From the NCBI GenBank assembly GCA_902783515.1, contig CACZRK010000207.1, positions 1 through 6,863 of the forward strand: DNA of 6,863 bases, in the 5' to 3' direction. Positions 6,194 to 6,863 of this stretch are shown piece after piece. The stretch comes from an uncultured Coriobacteriaceae bacterium. Lineage in GTDB: Bacteria > Actinomycetota > Coriobacteriia > Coriobacteriales > UMGS124. The translations under genes and the position numbers were made by a program. Under the pieces are notes generated by a model. It was given only the letters and a program-made list of their open reading frames with translations. It was not told where the DNA came from and did no database searches. Numbering within the stretch: position 1 is the first letter of the stretch; every line of letters starts with the position of its first letter.

Positions 6194-6708
6194 CGCAGCA
6201 GGCGACGACCGGATGGCACAACGTGGTCGGCGCGACGCCCGACGAGCTCAGACGCGCGGAGATCGAGTCGCTCGTGCGCTACGGCGACATCATCGACCTG
6301 CCCGCGCCCGTCTCCCGGCGCCATCCCCGCCAGCCGGCGGACGTCCGCGCCGCGCAGTTCGCGCCGTTCGCCGCGCTCGTCGGCTACGGCGACGAGGTGC
6401 GCGAGACGGCGCGCCTCACCGAGGAGCGGCGAGAGCTTGAGGAGGACGAGAAGCGTGAGATCGATGAGGTGCTGCAGGAGATCGCCCGCCTTCTCGCGTC
6501 CCACACCCCGATCACGGTGCGTGTGAGATACTTCGTCCCCGACGCCCGCAAGGCGGGCGGCTCGTACGTGGAGGCGGCGGGCGCCGCGCGCCGCATCGAC
6601 GCCTACCGGCGCACCCTCGCGCTCGCCGACGGCACCATGATCCCGATCGCCGACATCGTGCACGTCGACGTCGAGGGTGGCCTGCGATCAGACGACGCGG
6701 GGGCGTAG
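6190..6708 (+). CDS. YolD-like family protein, partner of the Y-family polymerase
   Basis: This 172-residue protein contains the YolD signature: YGDIIDLPAPVSRRHPR (31-47), then RAAQFAPFAALVGYGDEV (53-70). A strongly charged Glu/Arg helix, probably a short coiled coil, covers about 72-98. The C-terminal part has YFVPDARKAGGSY and an ADGTMIPIADI strand motif of the longer YolD-like proteins. YolD-like genes are repeatedly found next to UvrX/UmuC-type polymerases in Gram-positive bacteria and on their plasmids, and a structural relation to UmuD has been proposed. The precise role is not settled, though a regulatory or accessory role in lesion bypass is likely. I see no signal peptide, membrane segment or UmuD-like self-cleavage motif. 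The ATG overlaps the polymerase stop, and GGAGGT at 6176-6181 lies eight bases upstream inside the polymerase gene, so translation is coupled. Confidence 0.9.
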   Translation: MTQQATTGWHNVVGATPDELRRAEIESLVRYGDIIDLPAPVSRRHPRQPADVRAAQFAPFAALVGYGDEVRETARLTEERRELEEDEKREIDEVLQEIARLLASHTPITVRVRYFVPDARKAGGSYVEAAGAARRIDAYRRTLALADGTMIPIADIVHVDVEGGLRSDDAGA

Positions 6709-6720
6709 CGCTCCCCCGCG
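6696..6720 (+). terminator. GC hairpin across the YolD-like stop codon, possible terminator or attenuator
   Basis: CGCGGGGG (6696-6703) pairs perfectly with CCCCCGCG (6713-6720), making eight G:C pairs around a nine-base loop that contains the TAG stop. No T-run follows (next bases GACATGAGGGG), and the ribosome site of the next gene begins six bases later. It could limit read-through from the polymerase operon into the transporter gene, or only protect the mRNA end. Confidence 0.4.
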
Positions 6721-6741
6721 GACATGAGGGGAGACAAACGC

Positions 6742-6863
6742 ATGACGCAGCGGGTTCAGAAGGTCACCAGGGCTCGCGGACCCGTGATGCTGCTCATCGC
6801 GGCCATGGTGTGGGGCGGCGCGTTCGTCGCCCAGACGATCGCGTCCCGCAGCATCGGGCCGCT
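6742..6863 (+). CDS. EamA/DMT-family membrane transporter (5' end only, runs off the window)
   Basis: Only the first 40 codons are present. After a short basic N-terminus (Gln, Arg and Lys residues up to about 13) comes a hydrophobic helix, VMLLIAAMVWGGAFVAQ (about 15-31), then TIASRSIGP. The pattern of an Ala/Leu-rich helix carrying WG-x-x-FVAQ and a following IGP is typical of the first transmembrane segment of drug/metabolite transporters with EamA repeats, which usually have ten helices. The positive residues before helix 1 fit a cytoplasmic N-terminus. The ATG is preceded by GAGGGGAG at 6726-6733 with an eight-base spacer. It starts 33 bases after the YolD-like gene, so co-transcription is possible, though a GC hairpin lies between. 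The substrate cannot be inferred. Confidence 0.8.
   Translation, partial: MTQRVQKVTRARGPVMLLIAAMVWGGAFVAQTIASRSIGP

Noticed and set aside
6190..6750. Shared ATGACGCAG at the starts of the YolD-like and transporter genes
   Set aside because: The match is only nine bases at start codons and the following sequences diverge, so it is most likely coincidence rather than duplication.

Overview
The window is strongly G+C-rich (about two thirds G+C by eye) and densely coding. It looks like the chromosome of a high-GC Gram-positive bacterium. The Y-family polymerase plus YolD-like pair, the MocR regulator and the style of the proteins suggest an actinobacterium, perhaps of the Coriobacteriia (Olsenella/Atopobium-like). 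That placement is an inference from memory of protein style, not from a marker gene. I see no rRNA, tRNA, CRISPR array, insertion sequence or integrase.

Layout, left to right. Positions 1-94 are an AT-richer leader with a possible promoter. Positions 95-1519 (+) encode a MocR/GabR-type regulator: a GntR-like winged helix fused to a PLP-dependent aminotransferase-like domain. After a 153-base gap holding a long GC hairpin comes an NAD(P)-dependent aldehyde dehydrogenase at 1673-3157 (+). A convergent junction (3158-3296) with a short tandem repeat and two GC hairpins separates it from a type I L-asparaginase at 3297-4376 (-). A divergent intergenic region (4377-4678) carries a good promoter overlapping a degenerate LexA-like site. 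This promoter faces a UvrX/UmuC-type Y-family DNA polymerase (4679-6193, +). The polymerase is joined by an ATGA stop/start overlap to a YolD-like protein (6190-6708, +). A GC hairpin spans the yolD-like stop codon. The 5' end of an EamA/DMT-type membrane transporter gene (6742 onward, +) runs off the window.

How the genes work together. The regulator and the dehydrogenase lie in the same order and direction as expected for a local MocR regulator and its target. GabR with gabT/gabD in Bacillus is the known model, so an amine- or amino-acid-derived aldehyde is a plausible substrate, but this is inference. The polymerase and YolD-like protein form a recognised translesion-synthesis cassette. 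Here the polymerase ends in a clear beta-clamp-binding peptide, and the pair is translationally coupled. The asparaginase is probably a housekeeping cytoplasmic enzyme, transcribed away from the polymerase.

I did not find a convincing undescribed system. The most notable unexplained signals are three. Phenylalanine is encoded by TTT in all ten cases where the next codon begins GA and almost never elsewhere. A possible SOS operator overlaps the polymerase -10. Strong GC hairpins without U-tracts sit at gene boundaries.
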